This document shows, piece after piece, positions 35,782 to 49,251 of a DNA stretch of 64,000 bases; position 1 is the stretch's first letter, and each line of letters begins with the position of its first letter. Position numbers and translations under genes: made by a program. A model generated the notes under the pieces. It was not told the DNA's origin, ran no database searches, and saw nothing but the letters and a program-made list of their open reading frames with translations. The stretch lies in the NCBI RefSeq assembly GCF_020882245.1, contig NC_083597.1, forward strand, positions 49,578,152 to 49,642,151. Reading direction: 5' to 3'. This stretch comes from Rhopalosiphum padi. Taxonomy: Eukaryota; Arthropoda; Insecta; Hemiptera; Aphididae.

Positions 35782-37250
35782 GCCAAATTAAATACATGTT
35801 GTCCAATCTTAAAAAATGTTATAAAAAAAAAATGTTGTCCAATCTAACTTTTTTTTGGCCAATTTAAATTCATGTTGTCCAATCTTAATAAATGTTGTCC
35901 AATCATAAAAAATGTTGTCCAAAAAAAAAAATGTTGTCTAATCTTACTTTATTTTGGCCAATTTAAATTCATGTTGTCCAATCTTAATAAATGTTGTCCA
36001 ATCATAAAAAATGTTGTACAAAAAAAAAATGTCCAAAAAAATAAATGTTGTCCAATCTAACTTTATGTTGGCAAATTTTAAAAAATGTTGTCCAAACTAA
36101 AAAAATGTTGTCCAACCATAAAAAATGTTGTCCAAAAAAAAATGTCCAAAAAATAAATGTTGTCCAATCTAACATTAGGTTGGCCAAATTAAATTCATGT
36201 TGTCCAATCTTAAAAAATGTTATAAAAAAAAAAATGTTGTCCAATCTAACTTTTTTTTGGCTAATTTAAATTCATGTTGTCCAATCTTAATAAATGTTGT
36301 CCAATCATAAAAAATGTTGTACAAAAAAAAAATGTCCAAAAAAATAAATGTTGTCCAATCTAACTTTATGTTGGCAAATTTTAAAAAATGTTGTCCAATC
36401 TAACTTTATGTTGGCCAATTTTAATAAATGTTGTCCAATCTAACTTTATGTTGGCAAATTTTAATTCATGTTGTCCAATCTTAAAAAATGTTGTCCAACC
36501 ATAAAAAATGTTGTCCAAAAAAAAATGTCCAAAAAAAAATGTCCAAAAAAAAATGTTGTCTAATCTAACTTTATTTTGGCCAATTTAAATTCATGTTGTC
36601 CAATCTTAAAAAATGTTGTCCAATCTTAAAAAATGTTGTCCAATCTAACTTTATGTTGGCCAATTTTAATAAATGTTGTCCAATCTAACTTTATGTTGGC
36701 AAATTTTAATTCATGTTGTCCAATCTTAAAAAATGTTGTCCAATCATAAAAAATGTTGTCCAAAAAAAATGTCCAAAAAAATAAATGTTGTCCAATCTAA
36801 CTTTATGTTGGCCAATTTAAATTCATGTTGTCCAATCATAAAAAATGTTGTCCAATCTTTAAAAATGTTATAAAAAAAAAATGTTGTCCAATTTAACTTT
36901 ATTTTGGACAATTTTAATTCATGTTGCCCAATCTAACTTTATGTTGGCCAAATTAAATTCATGTTGTCCAATCTTAAAAAATGTTATAAAAAAAAATGTC
37001 CAATCTAACTTTATTTTGGACAATTTTAATTCATGTTGTCCAATCTTAATAAATGTTGTCCAATCTTAAAAAATGTTGTCCAATCATAAAAAATGTTGTC
37101 CAAAAAAAAATGTCCAAAAAATAAATGTTGTCCAATCTAACTTTATTTTGGCCAATTAAAATTCATGTTGTCCAATCTTAATAAATGTTGTACAATCTAA
37201 CTTTATTTTGTCCAATTTTAATTCATGTAGTCCAATCTTAATAAATGTTG
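35782..37250 (+). repeat. 1,468-bp higher-order unit, copy 1
   Basis: It begins GCCAAATTAAATACATG and ends AATCTTAATAAATGTTG. It is one base longer than copy 2, from an A run of 11 instead of 10 near 35,921. The same sequence occurs once in A1, where it continues into TCCAAAAAAATAAATG instead of restarting. Confidence 0.88.
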
Positions 37251-38718
37251 GCCAAATTAAATACATGTTGTCCAATCTTAAAAAATGTTATAAAAAAAAA
37301 ATGTTGTCCAATCTAACTTTTTTTTGGCCAATTTAAATTCATGTTGTCCAATCTTAATAAATGTTGTCCAATCATAAAAAATGTTGTCCAAAAAAAAAAT
37401 GTTGTCTAATCTTACTTTATTTTGGCCAATTTAAATTCATGTTGTCCAATCTTAATAAATGTTGTCCAATCATAAAAAATGTTGTACAAAAAAAAAATGT
37501 CCAAAAAAATAAATGTTGTCCAATCTAACTTTATGTTGGCAAATTTTAAAAAATGTTGTCCAAACTAAAAAAATGTTGTCCAACCATAAAAAATGTTGTC
37601 CAAAAAAAAATGTCCAAAAAATAAATGTTGTCCAATCTAACATTAGGTTGGCCAAATTAAATTCATGTTGTCCAATCTTAAAAAATGTTATAAAAAAAAA
37701 AATGTTGTCCAATCTAACTTTTTTTTGGCTAATTTAAATTCATGTTGTCCAATCTTAATAAATGTTGTCCAATCATAAAAAATGTTGTACAAAAAAAAAA
37801 TGTCCAAAAAAATAAATGTTGTCCAATCTAACTTTATGTTGGCAAATTTTAAAAAATGTTGTCCAATCTAACTTTATGTTGGCCAATTTTAATAAATGTT
37901 GTCCAATCTAACTTTATGTTGGCAAATTTTAATTCATGTTGTCCAATCTTAAAAAATGTTGTCCAACCATAAAAAATGTTGTCCAAAAAAAAATGTCCAA
38001 AAAAAAATGTCCAAAAAAAAATGTTGTCTAATCTAACTTTATTTTGGCCAATTTAAATTCATGTTGTCCAATCTTAAAAAATGTTGTCCAATCTTAAAAA
38101 ATGTTGTCCAATCTAACTTTATGTTGGCCAATTTTAATAAATGTTGTCCAATCTAACTTTATGTTGGCAAATTTTAATTCATGTTGTCCAATCTTAAAAA
38201 ATGTTGTCCAATCATAAAAAATGTTGTCCAAAAAAAATGTCCAAAAAAATAAATGTTGTCCAATCTAACTTTATGTTGGCCAATTTAAATTCATGTTGTC
38301 CAATCATAAAAAATGTTGTCCAATCTTTAAAAATGTTATAAAAAAAAAATGTTGTCCAATTTAACTTTATTTTGGACAATTTTAATTCATGTTGCCCAAT
38401 CTAACTTTATGTTGGCCAAATTAAATTCATGTTGTCCAATCTTAAAAAATGTTATAAAAAAAAATGTCCAATCTAACTTTATTTTGGACAATTTTAATTC
38501 ATGTTGTCCAATCTTAATAAATGTTGTCCAATCTTAAAAAATGTTGTCCAATCATAAAAAATGTTGTCCAAAAAAAAATGTCCAAAAAATAAATGTTGTC
38601 CAATCTAACTTTATTTTGGCCAATTAAAATTCATGTTGTCCAATCTTAATAAATGTTGTACAATCTAACTTTATTTTGTCCAATTTTAATTCATGTAGTC
38701 CAATCTTAATAAATGTTG
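37251..38718 (+). repeat. 1,468-bp higher-order unit, copy 2
   Basis: Tandem repeat of the preceding unit. The junction AATAAATGTTG followed by GCCAAATTAAATAC joins two monomers at the shared TTG and is seen only at 37,250 and 38,718. Confidence 0.88.
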
Positions 38719-40173
38719 GCCAAATTAAATACATGTTGTCCAATCTTAAAAAATGTTATAAAAAAAAAATGTTGTCCAATCTAACTTTTTTTTGGCCAAT
38801 TTAAATTCATGTTGTCCAATCTTAATAAATGTTGTCCAATCATAAAAAATGTTGTCCAAAAAAAAAATGTTGTCTAATCTTACTTTATTTTGGCCAATTT
38901 AAATTCATGTTGTCCAATCTTAATAAATGTTGTCCAATCATAAAAAATGTTGTACAAAAAAAAAATGTCCAAAAAAATAAATGTTGTCCAATCTAACTTT
39001 ATGTTGGCAAATTTTAAAAAATGTTGTCCAAACTAAAAAAATGTTGTCCAACCATAAAAAATGTTGTCCAAAAAAAAATGTCCAAAAAATAAATGTTGTC
39101 CAATCTAACATTAGGTTGGCCAAATTAAATTCATGTTGTCCAATCTTAAAAAATGTTAAAAAAAAAAAAATGTTGTCCAATCTAACTTTTTTTTGGCTAA
39201 TTTAAATTCATGTTGTCCAATCTTAATAAATGTTGTCCAATCATAAAAAATGTTGTACAAAAAAAAAATGTCCAAAAAAATAAATGTTGTCCAATCTAAC
39301 TTTATGTTGGCAAATTTTAAAAAATGTTGTCCAATCTAACTTTATGTTGGCCAATTTTAATAAATGTTGTCCAATCTAACTTTATGTTGGCAAATTTTAA
39401 TTCATGTTGTCCAATCTTAAAAAATGTTGTCCAATCATAAAAAATGTTGTCCAAAAAAAATGTCCAAAAAAATAAATGTTGTCCAATCTAACTTTATGTT
39501 GGCCAATTTAAATTCATGTTGTCCAATCATAAAAAATGTTGTCCAATCTTAAAAAATGTTGTCCAATCTAACTTTATGTTGGCCAATTTTAATAAATGTT
39601 GTCCAATCTAACTTTATGTTGGCAAATTTTAATTCATGTTGTCCAATCTTAAAAAATGTTGTCCAATCATAAAAAATGTTGTCCAAAAAAAATGTCCAAA
39701 AAAATAAATGTTGTCCAATCTAACTTTATGTTGGCCAATTTAAATTCATGTTGTCCAATCATAAAAAATGTTGTCCAATCTTTAAAAATGTTATAAAAAA
39801 AAAATGTTGTCCAATTTAACTTTATTTTGGACAATTTTAATTCATGTTGCCCAATCTAACTTTATGTTGGCCAAATTAAATTCATGTTGTCCAATCTTAA
39901 AAAATGTTATAAAAAAAAATGTCCAATCTAACTTTATTTTGGACAATTTTAATTCATGTTGTCCAATCTTAATAAATGTTGTCCAATCTTAAAAAATGTT
40001 GTCCAATCATAAAAAATGTTGTCCAAAAAAAAATGTCCAAAAAATAAATGTTGTCCAATCTAACTTTATTTTGGCCAATTAAAATTCATGTTGTCCAATC
40101 TTAATAAATGTTGTACAATCTAACTTTATTTTGTCCAATTTTAATTCATGTAGTCCAATCTTAATAAATGTTG
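38719..40173 (+). repeat. 1,468-bp higher-order unit, copy 3 (variant, 1,455 bp)
   Basis: It starts like copies 1 and 2 but differs internally: GTTAAAAAAAAAAAAATG near 39,157 replaces GTTATAAAA, and monomers between about 39,426 and 39,660 are rearranged, for a net loss of 13 bp. It continues into the normal A1-like sequence. Confidence 0.85.
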
Positions 40174-40210
40174 TCCAAAAAAATAAATGTTGTACAAAAA
40201 AAAAATGTCC

Positions 40211-40240
40211 AAAAATATCTTAATAAATGTTAAAAAATGT
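40211..40240. other. Rearrangement scar within A12
   Basis: The stretch CCAAAAATATCTTAATAAAT followed by GTTAAAAAATGTTGTC fits no monomer seen elsewhere in the window. It lies exactly where similarity changes from the 1,468-type sequence to the copy of 2,840 onward, so it looks like an end-joining or slippage junction. Confidence 0.75.
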
Positions 40241-43200
40241 TGTCTAATCTAACTTTATTTTGGCCAATTTAAATTCATGTTGTCCAATCTTAATAAATGT
40301 TGTCCAATCATAAAAAATGTTGTACAAAAAAAAAATGTCCAAAAAATAAATGTCCAATCTAACTTTATGTTGGCAAATTTTAAAAAATGTTGTCCAATCT
40401 AACTTTATGTTGGCCAATTTTAATAAATGTTGTCCAATCTAACTTTATGTTGGCAAATTTTAATTCATGTTGTACAATCTTAATAAATGTTGTCCAACCA
40501 TAAAAAATGTTGTCCAAAAAAAAATGTCCAAAAAAAAATGTTGTCTAATCTAACTTTATTTTGGCCAATTTAAATTCATGTTGTCCAATCTTAAAAAATG
40601 TTGTCCAACCATAAAAAATGTTGTCCAAAAAAAAATGTCCAAAAAAAAATGTCCAAAAAAAAATGTTGTCTAATCTAACTTTATTTTGGCCAATTTAAAT
40701 TCATGTTGTCCAATCTTAAAAAATGTTGTCCAATCTTAAAAAATGTTGTCCAATCTAACTTTATGTTGGCCAATTTTAATAAATGTTGTCCAATCTAACT
40801 TTATGTTGGCAAATTTTAATTCATGTTGTCCAATCTTAATAAATGTTGTCCAACCATAAAAAATGTTGTCCAAAAAAAAATGTCCAAAAAAAAATGTTGT
40901 CTAATCTAACTTTATTTTGGCCAATTTAAATTCATGTTGTCCAATCTTAAAAAATGTTGTCCAATCTTAAAAAATGTTGTCCAATCATAAAAAATGTTGT
41001 CCAAAAAAAATGTCCAAAAAAATAAATGTTGTCCAATCTAACTTTATGTTGGCCAATATAAATTCATGTTGTCCAATCATAAAAAATGTTGTCCAAAAAA
41101 AAAATGTTGTCCAATCTAACTTTATAATGGCCAAATTAAATTCATGTTGTCCAATCTTAAAAAATGTTATAAAAAAAAAAATGTTGTCCAATCTAACTTT
41201 ATTTTGGACAATTTAAATTCATGTTGTCCAATCTTAATAAATGTTGTCCAATCTTAAAGAATGTTGTCCAACCATAAAAAATGTTGTCTAAAAAAAAATG
41301 TCCAAAAAAATAAATGTTGCCCAATCTAACTTTATGTTGGCAAATTTTAATAAATGTTGTCCAATCTAACTTTATGTTGGCAAATTTTAATTCATGTTGT
41401 CCAATCTAACTTTATGTAGGCAAATTTTAATTCATGTTGTCCAATCTTAAAAAATGTTGTCCAATCATAAAAAATGTTGTCCAAAAAAAATGTCCAAAAA
41501 AATAAATGTTGTCCAATCTAACTTTATGTTGGCCAATTTAAATTCATGTTGTCCAATCATAAAAAATGTTGTCCAATCTTAAAAAATGTTATAAAAAAAA
41601 AATGTTGTCCAATTTAACTTTATTTTGGACAATTTTAATTCATGTTGCCCAATCTAACTTTATGTTGGCCAAATTAAATTCATGTTGTCCAATCTTAAAA
41701 AATGTTATAAAAAAAAATGTCCAATCTAACTTTATTTTGGACAATTTTAATTCATGTTGTCCAATCTTAATAAATGTTGTCCAATCTTAAAAAATGTTGT
41801 CCAATCATAAAAAATGTTGTCCAAAAAAAAATGTCCAAAAAAAAATGTTGTCTAATCTAACTTTATTTTGGCCAATTTAAATTCATGTTGTCCAATCATA
41901 AAAAATGTTGTCCAAAAAAAAAATGTTGTCCAATCTAACTTTATGTTGGCCAAATTAAATTCATGTTGTCCAATCTTAAAAAATGTTGTCCAAAAAAAAA
42001 ATGTTGTCCACTCTAACTTTATGTTGGCCAAATTAAATTCATGTTGTCCAATCTTAAAAAATGTTATAAAAAAAAAATGTTGTCCAATTTAACTTTATTT
42101 TGGACAATTTTAATTCATGTTGCCCAATCTAACTTTATGTTGGCCAAATTAAATTCATGTTGTCCAATCTTAAAAAATGTTATAAAAAAAAATGTCCAAT
42201 CTAACTTTATTTTGGACAATTTTAATTCATGTTGTCCAATCTTAATAAATGTTGTCCAATCTTAAAAAATGTTGTCCAAAAAAAAATGTCCAAAAAAAAT
42301 AAATGTTGTCCAATCTAACTTTATTTTGGCCAATTAAAATTCATGTTGTCCAATCTTAATAAATGTTGTACAATCTAACTTTATTTTGTCCAATTTTAAT
42401 TCATGTAGTCCAATCTTAATAAATGTTGTCCAAAAAAATAAATGTTTAATCTTTCGGCTGGAAATTAGTACAGTCTGGATAGTTGGACAGGCTGGACAGG
42501 TTGGATAGTTGGACAGGCTGGATAATTGGACAGGCTGGAAAGTTGGACAGGCTGGACAGGTTGGATAGTTAAAAAGGTTGGAAATAAGAACAGGCTGGAC
42601 AGGCTGGACAGGCTGGAAAGTTGGACAGGCTGGACAGGTTGGATAGTTGGACAGGCTGGAAAGTTGGACAGGCTGGACAGGTTGGATAGTTGGACAGGTT
42701 GGATAGTTGGACAGGCTGGACAGTTTGGATAGTTGGACAGGCTGGAAAGTTGGACAGGCTGGACAGGTTGGAAAGTTGGACAGGCTGGAAAGTTGGACAG
42801 GCTGGATAGTTGGACAGGATGGAAAGTTGGACAGGCTTGACAGGTTGGATAGTTGGACAGGTTGGACAGGTTGGATAGTTGGACAGGCTGGACAGGTTGG
42901 AAAGTTGGACAGGCTGGACATGTTGGATAGTTGGACAGGCTGGACAGTTGGACAGGCTGGACAGGTTGGAAAGTTAGACAGGTTGGAAAGTTGGACAGGT
43001 TGGATAGTTGGAATGGCTGGAAAGATTTTCATTTATGTTGTCCAATCTAACTTTATGTTGGCCAAATTAAATTCATGTTGTCCAATCTTAAAAAATGTTA
43101 TAAAAAAAAAAATGTTGTCCAATCTAACTTTTTTTTGGCCAATTTAAATTCATGTTGTCCAATCTTAATAAATGTTGTCCAATCATAAAAAATGTTGTCC

Positions 43201-46200
43201 AAAAAAAAAATGTTGTCCAATCTAACTTTATGTTGGCCAAATTAAATTCATGTTGTCCAATCTTAAAAAATGTTGTCCAATCATAAAAAATGTTGTCCAA
43301 AAAAAATGTCCAAAAAAATAAATGTTGTCCAATCTTTTTTTATTTTGGCCAAATTAAATTCATGTTGTCCAATCTTAAAAAATGTTATAAAAAAAAAAAT
43401 GTTGTCCAATCTAACTTTATTTTGGACAATTTTAATTCATGTTGCCCAATCTAACTTTATGTTGGCCAAATTAAATACATGTTGTCCAATCTTAAAAAAT
43501 GTTATAAAAAAAAAATGTTGTCCAATCTAACTTTTTTTTGGCCAATTTAAATTCATGTTGTCCAATCTTAATAAATGTTGTCCAATCATAAAAAATGTTG
43601 TCCAAAAAAAAAATGTTGTCTAATCTTACTTTATTTTGGCCAATTTAAATTCATGTTGTCCAATCTTAATAAATGTTGTCCAATCATAAAAAATGTTGTC
43701 CAAAAAAAAAATGTTGTCTAATCTTACTTTATTTTGGCCAATTTAAATTCATGTTGTCCAATCTTAATAAATGTTGTCCAATCATAAAAAATGTTGTACA
43801 AAAAAAAAATGTCCAAAAAAATAAATGTTGTCCAATCTAACTTTATGTTGGCAAATTTTAAAAAATGTTGTCCAAACTAAAAAAATGTTGTCCAACCATA
43901 AAAAATGTTGTCCAAAAAAAAATGTCCAAAAAATAAATGTTGTCCAATCTAACATTAGGTTGGCCAAATTAAATTCATGTTGTCCAATCTTAAAAAATGT
44001 TATAAAAAAAAAAATGTTGTCCAATCTAACTTTTTTTTGGCTAATTTAAATTCATGTTGTCCAATCTTAATAAATGTTGTCCAATCATAAAAAATGTTGT
44101 ACAAAAAAAAAATGTCCAAAAAAATAAATGTTGTCCAATCTAACTTTATGTTGGCAAATTTTAAAAAATGTTGTCCAATCTAACTTTATGTTGGCCAATT
44201 TTAATAAATGTTGTCCAATCTAACTTTATGTTGGCAAATTTTAATTCATGTTGTCCAATCTTAAAAAATGTTGTCCAACCATAAAAAATGTTGTCCAAAA
44301 AAAAATGTCCAAAAAAAAATGTCCAAAAAAAAATGTTGTCTAATCTAACTTTATTTTGGCCAATTTAAATTCATGTTGTCCAATCTTAAAAAATGTTGTC
44401 CAATCTTAAAAAATGTTGTCCAATCTAACTTTATGTTGGCCAATTTTAATAAATGTTGTCCAATCTAACTTTATGTTGGCAAATTTTAATTCATGTTGTC
44501 CAATCTTAATAAATGTTGTCCAACCATAAAAAATGTTGTCCAAAAAAAAATGTCCAAAAAAAAATGTTGTCTAATCTAACTTTATTTTGGCCAATTTAAA
44601 TTCATGTTGTCCAATCTTAATAAATGTTGTCCAATCTTAAAGAATGTTGTCCAACCATAAAAAATGTTGTCTAAAAAAAAATGTCCAAAAAAATAAATGT
44701 TGCCCAATCTAACTTTTTTTTGGCCAATTTAAATTCATGTTGTCCAATCTTAGTAAATGTTGTCCAATCATAAAAAATGTTGTACAAAAAAAAAATGTCC
44801 AAAAAAATAAATGTCCAATCTAACTTTATGTTGGCAAATTTTAAAAAATGTTGTCCAATCTAACTTTATGTTGGCCAATTTTAATAAATGTTGTCCAATC
44901 TAACTTTATGTTGGCAAATTTTAATTCATGTTGTCCAATCTTAATAAATGTTGTCCAACCATAAAAAATGTTGTCCAAAAAAAAATGTCCAAAAAAAAAT
45001 GTTGTCTAATCTAACTTTATTTTGGCCAATTTAAATTCATGTTGTCCAATCTTAAAAAATGTTGTCCAATCTTAAAAAATGTTGTCCAATCATAAAAAAT
45101 GTTGTCCAAAAAAAATGTCCAAAAAAATAAATGTTGTCCAATCTAACTTTATGTTGGCCAATATAAATTCATGTTGTCCAATCATAAAAAATGTTGTCCA
45201 AAAAAAAAATGTTGTCCAATCTAACTTTATAATGGCCAAATTAAATTCATGTTGTCCAATCTTAAAAAATGTTATAAAAAAAAAAATGTTGTCCAATCTA
45301 ACTTTATTTTGGACAATTTAAATTCATGTTGTCCAATCTTAATAAATGTTGTCCAATCTTAAAGAATGTTGTCCAACCATAAAAAATGTTGTCTAAAAAA
45401 AAATGTCCAAAAAAATAAATGTTGCCCAATCTAACTTTATGTTGGCAAATTTTAATAAATGTTGTCCAATCTAACTTTATGTTGGCAAATTTTAATTCAT
45501 GTTGTCCAATCTAACTTTATGTAGGCAAATTTTAATTCATGTTGTCCAATCTTAAAAAATGTTGTCCAATCATAAAAAATGTTGTCCAAAAAAAATGTCC
45601 AAAAAAATAAATGTTGTCCAATCTAACTTTATGTTGGCCAATTTAAATTCATGTTGTCCAATCATAAAAAATGTTGTCCAATCTTAAAAAATGTTATAAA
45701 AAAAAAATGTTGTCCAATTTAACTTTATTTTGGACAATTTTAATTCATGTTGCCCAATCTAACTTTATGTTGGCCAAATTAAATTCATGTTGTCCAATCT
45801 TAAAAAATGTTATAAAAAAAAATGTCCAATCTAACTTTATTTTGGACAATTTTAATTCATGTTGTCCAATCTTCATAAATGTTGTCCAATCTTAAAGAAT
45901 GTTGTCCAACCATAAAAAATGTTGTCTAAAAAAAAATGTCCAAAAAAATAAATGTTGCCCAATCTAACTTTTTTTTGGCCAATTTAAATTCATGTTGTCC
46001 AATCTTAGTAAATGTTGTCCAATCATAAAAAATGTTGTACAAAAAAAAAATGTCCAAAAAAATAAATGTCCAATCTAACTTTATGTTGGCAAATTTTAAA
46101 AAATGTTGTCCAATCTAACTTTATGTTGGCCAATTTTAATAAATGTTGTCCAATCTAACTTTATGTTGGCAAATTTTAATTCATGTTGTCCAATCTTAAT

Positions 46201-46465
46201 AAATGTTGTCCAACCATAAAAAATGTTGTCCAAAAAAAAATGTCCAAAAAAAAATGTTGTCTAATCTAACTTTATTTTGGCCAATTTAAATTCATGTTGT
46301 CCAATCTTAAAAAATGTTGTCCAATCTTAAAAAATGTTGTCCAATCATAAAAAATGTTGTCCAAAAAAAATGTCCAAAAAAATAAATGTTGTCCAATCTA
46401 ACTTTATGTTGGCCAATATAAATTCATGTTGTCCAATCATAAAAAATGTTGTCCAAAAAAAAAAT
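40239..46465 (+). repeat. 6.2-kb segmental duplication of 2,840-9,065
   Basis: End of A12, G13 and the first part of A13 follow the order seen from A1 through G2 into A2, at an offset of 37,399-37,400. The left edge is the scar at 40,211-40,240. The right edge is a truncation near 46,465, where the TATAATGGCC monomer expected next is replaced. Confidence 0.86.
42445..43034 (+). repeat. G block G13, 590-bp class
   Basis: Same length and variant order as G2, G3 and G4 (offset 37,400 from G2), with both constant linkers. It supports the view that the 590-bp G block travels with the long-A unit. Confidence 0.94.
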
Positions 46466-49251
46466 GTTGTCTAATCTAACTTTATTTTGGCCAATTTAAA
46501 TTCATGTTGTCCAATCTTAAAAAATGTTGTCCAATCTTAAAAAATGTTGTCCAATCTAACTTTATGTTGGCCAATTTTAATAAATGTTGTCCAATCTAAC
46601 TTTATGTTGGCAAATTTTAATTCATGTTGTCCAATCTTAATAAATGTTGTCCAACCATAAAAAATGTTGTCCAAAAAAAAATGTCCAAAAAAAAATGTTG
46701 TCTAATCTAACTTTATTTTGGCCAATTTAAATTCATGTTGTCCAATCTTAATAAATGTTGTCCAATCTTAAAGAATGTTGTCCAACCATAAAAAATGTTG
46801 TCTAAAAAAAAATGTCCAAAAAAATAAATGTTGCCCAATCTAACTTTTTTTTGGCCAATTTAAATTCATGTTGTCCAATCTTAGTAAATGTTGTCCAATC
46901 ATAAAAAATGTTGTACAAAAAAAAAATGTCCAAAAAAATAAATGTCCAATCTAACTTTATGTTGGCAAATTTTAAAAAATGTTGTCCAATCTAACTTTAT
47001 GTTGGCCAATTTTAATAAATGTTGTCCAATCTAACTTTATGTTGGCAAATTTTAATTCATGTTGTCCAATCTTAATAAATGTTGTCCAACCATAAAAAAT
47101 GTTGTCCAAAAAAAAATGTCCAAAAAAAAATGTTGTCTAATCTAACTTTATTTTGGCCAATTTAAATTCATGTTGTCCAATCTTAAAAAATGTTGTCCAA
47201 TCTTAAAAAATGTTGTCCAATCATAAAAAATGTTGTCCAAAAAAAATGTCCAAAAAAATAAATGTTGTCCAATCTAACTTTATGTTGGCCAATATAAATT
47301 CATGTTGTCCAATCATAAAAAATGTTGTCCAAAAAAAAAATGTTGTCCAATCTAACTTTATAATGGCCAAATTAAATTCATGTTGTCCAATCTTAAAAAA
47401 TGTTATAAAAAAAAAAATGTTGTCCAATCTAACTTTATTTTGGACAATTTAAATTCATGTTGTCCAATCTTAATAAATGTTGTCCAATCTTAAAGAATGT
47501 TGTCCAACCATAAAAAATGTTGTCTAAAAAAAAATGTCCAAAAAAATAAATGTTGCCCAATCTAACTTTATGTTGGCAAATTTTAATAAATGTTGTCCAA
47601 TCTAACTTTATGTTGGCAAATTTTAATTCATGTTGTCCAATCTAACTTTATGTAGGCAAATTTTAATTCATGTTGTCCAATCTTAAAAAATGTTGTCCAA
47701 TCATAAAAAATGTTGTCCAAAAAAAATGTCCAAAAAAATAAATGTTGTCCAATCTAACTTTATGTTGGCCAATTTAAATTCATGTTGTCCAATCATAAAA
47801 AATGTTGTCCAATCTTAAAAAATGTTATAAAAAAAAAATGTTGTCCAATTTAACTTTATTTTGGACAATTTTAATTCATGTTGCCCAATCTAACTTTATG
47901 TTGGCCAAATTAAATTCATGTTGTCCAATCTTAAAAAATGTTATAAAAAAAAATGTCCAATCTAACTTTATTTTGGACAATTTTAATTCATGTTGTCCAA
48001 TCTTCATAAATGTTGTCCAATCTTAAAGAATGTTGTCCAACCATAAAAAATGTTGTCTAAAAAAAAATGTCCAAAAAAATAAATGTTGCCCAATCTAACT
48101 TTTTTTTGGCCAATTTAAATTCATGTTGTCCAATCTTAGTAAATGTTGTCCAATCATAAAAAATGTTGTACAAAAAAAAAATGTCCAAAAAAATAAATGT
48201 CCAATCTAACTTTATGTTGGCAAATTTTAAAAAATGTTGTCCAATCTAACTTTATGTTGGCCAATTTTAATAAATGTTGTCCAATCTAACTTTATGTTGG
48301 CAAATTTTAATTCATGTTGTCCAATCTTAATAAATGTTGTCCAACCATAAAAAATGTTGTCCAAAAAAAAATGTCCAAAAAAAAATGTTGTCTAATCTAA
48401 CTTTATTTTGGCCAATTTAAATTCATGTTGTCCAATCTTAAAAAATGTTGTCCAATCTTAAAAAATGTTGTCCAATCATAAAAAATGTTGTCCAAAAAAA
48501 ATGTCCAAAAAAATAAATGTTGTCCAATCTAACTTTATGTTGGCCAATATAAATTCATGTTGTCCAATCATAAAAAATGTTGTCCAAAAAAAAAATGTTG
48601 TCCAATCTAACTTTATAATGGCCAAATTAAATTCATGTTGTCCAATCTTAAAAAATGTTATAAAAAAAAAAATGTTGTCCAATCTAACTTTATTTTGGAC
48701 AATTTAAATTCATGTTGTCCAATCTTAATAAATGTTGTCCAATCTTAAAGAATGTTGTCCAACCATAAAAAATGTTGTCTAAAAAAAAATGTCCAAAAAA
48801 ATAAATGTTGCCCAATCTAACTTTATGTTGGCAAATTTTAATAAATGTTGTCCAATCTAACTTTATGTTGGCAAATTTTAATTCATGTTGTCCAATCTAA
48901 CTTTATGTAGGCAAATTTTAATTCATGTTGTCCAATCTTAAAAAATGTTGTCCAATCATAAAAAATGTTGTCCAAAAAAAATGTCCAAAAAAATAAATGT
49001 TGTCCAATCTAACTTTATGTTGGCCAATTTAAATTCATGTTGTCCAATCATAAAAAATGTTGTCCAATCTTAAAAAATGTTATAAAAAAAAAATGTTGTC
49101 CAATTTAACTTTATTTTGGACAATTTTAATTCATGTTGCCCAATCTAACTTTATGTTGGCCAAATTAAATTCATGTTGTCCAATCTTAAAAAATGTTATA
49201 AAAAAAAATGTCCAATCTAACTTTATTTTGGACAATTTTAATTCATGTTGT
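44611..49251 (+). repeat. Series of 1,255-type units in A13 (three complete, one truncated)
   Basis: Marker monomers show units starting near 44,611, 45,866 (truncated at about 46,465), 46,742 and 47,997. The spacing is 1,255, then 876, then 1,255. The short interval is explained by the break at about 46,465, after which the array restarts at a point equivalent to 6,935. Confidence 0.8.

Larger units (their letters stand above)
35352..42444 (+). repeat. A block A12, long AT-rich satellite with 1,468-bp triplication
   Basis: This 7,093-bp block has three parts: a start collinear with A1, a 1,468-bp triplication (35,782-40,173), and, after a breakpoint near 40,211-40,240, a stretch collinear with 2,840-5,044. 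No genes. The right border is of the TGTAGTCC type. Confidence 0.92.
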
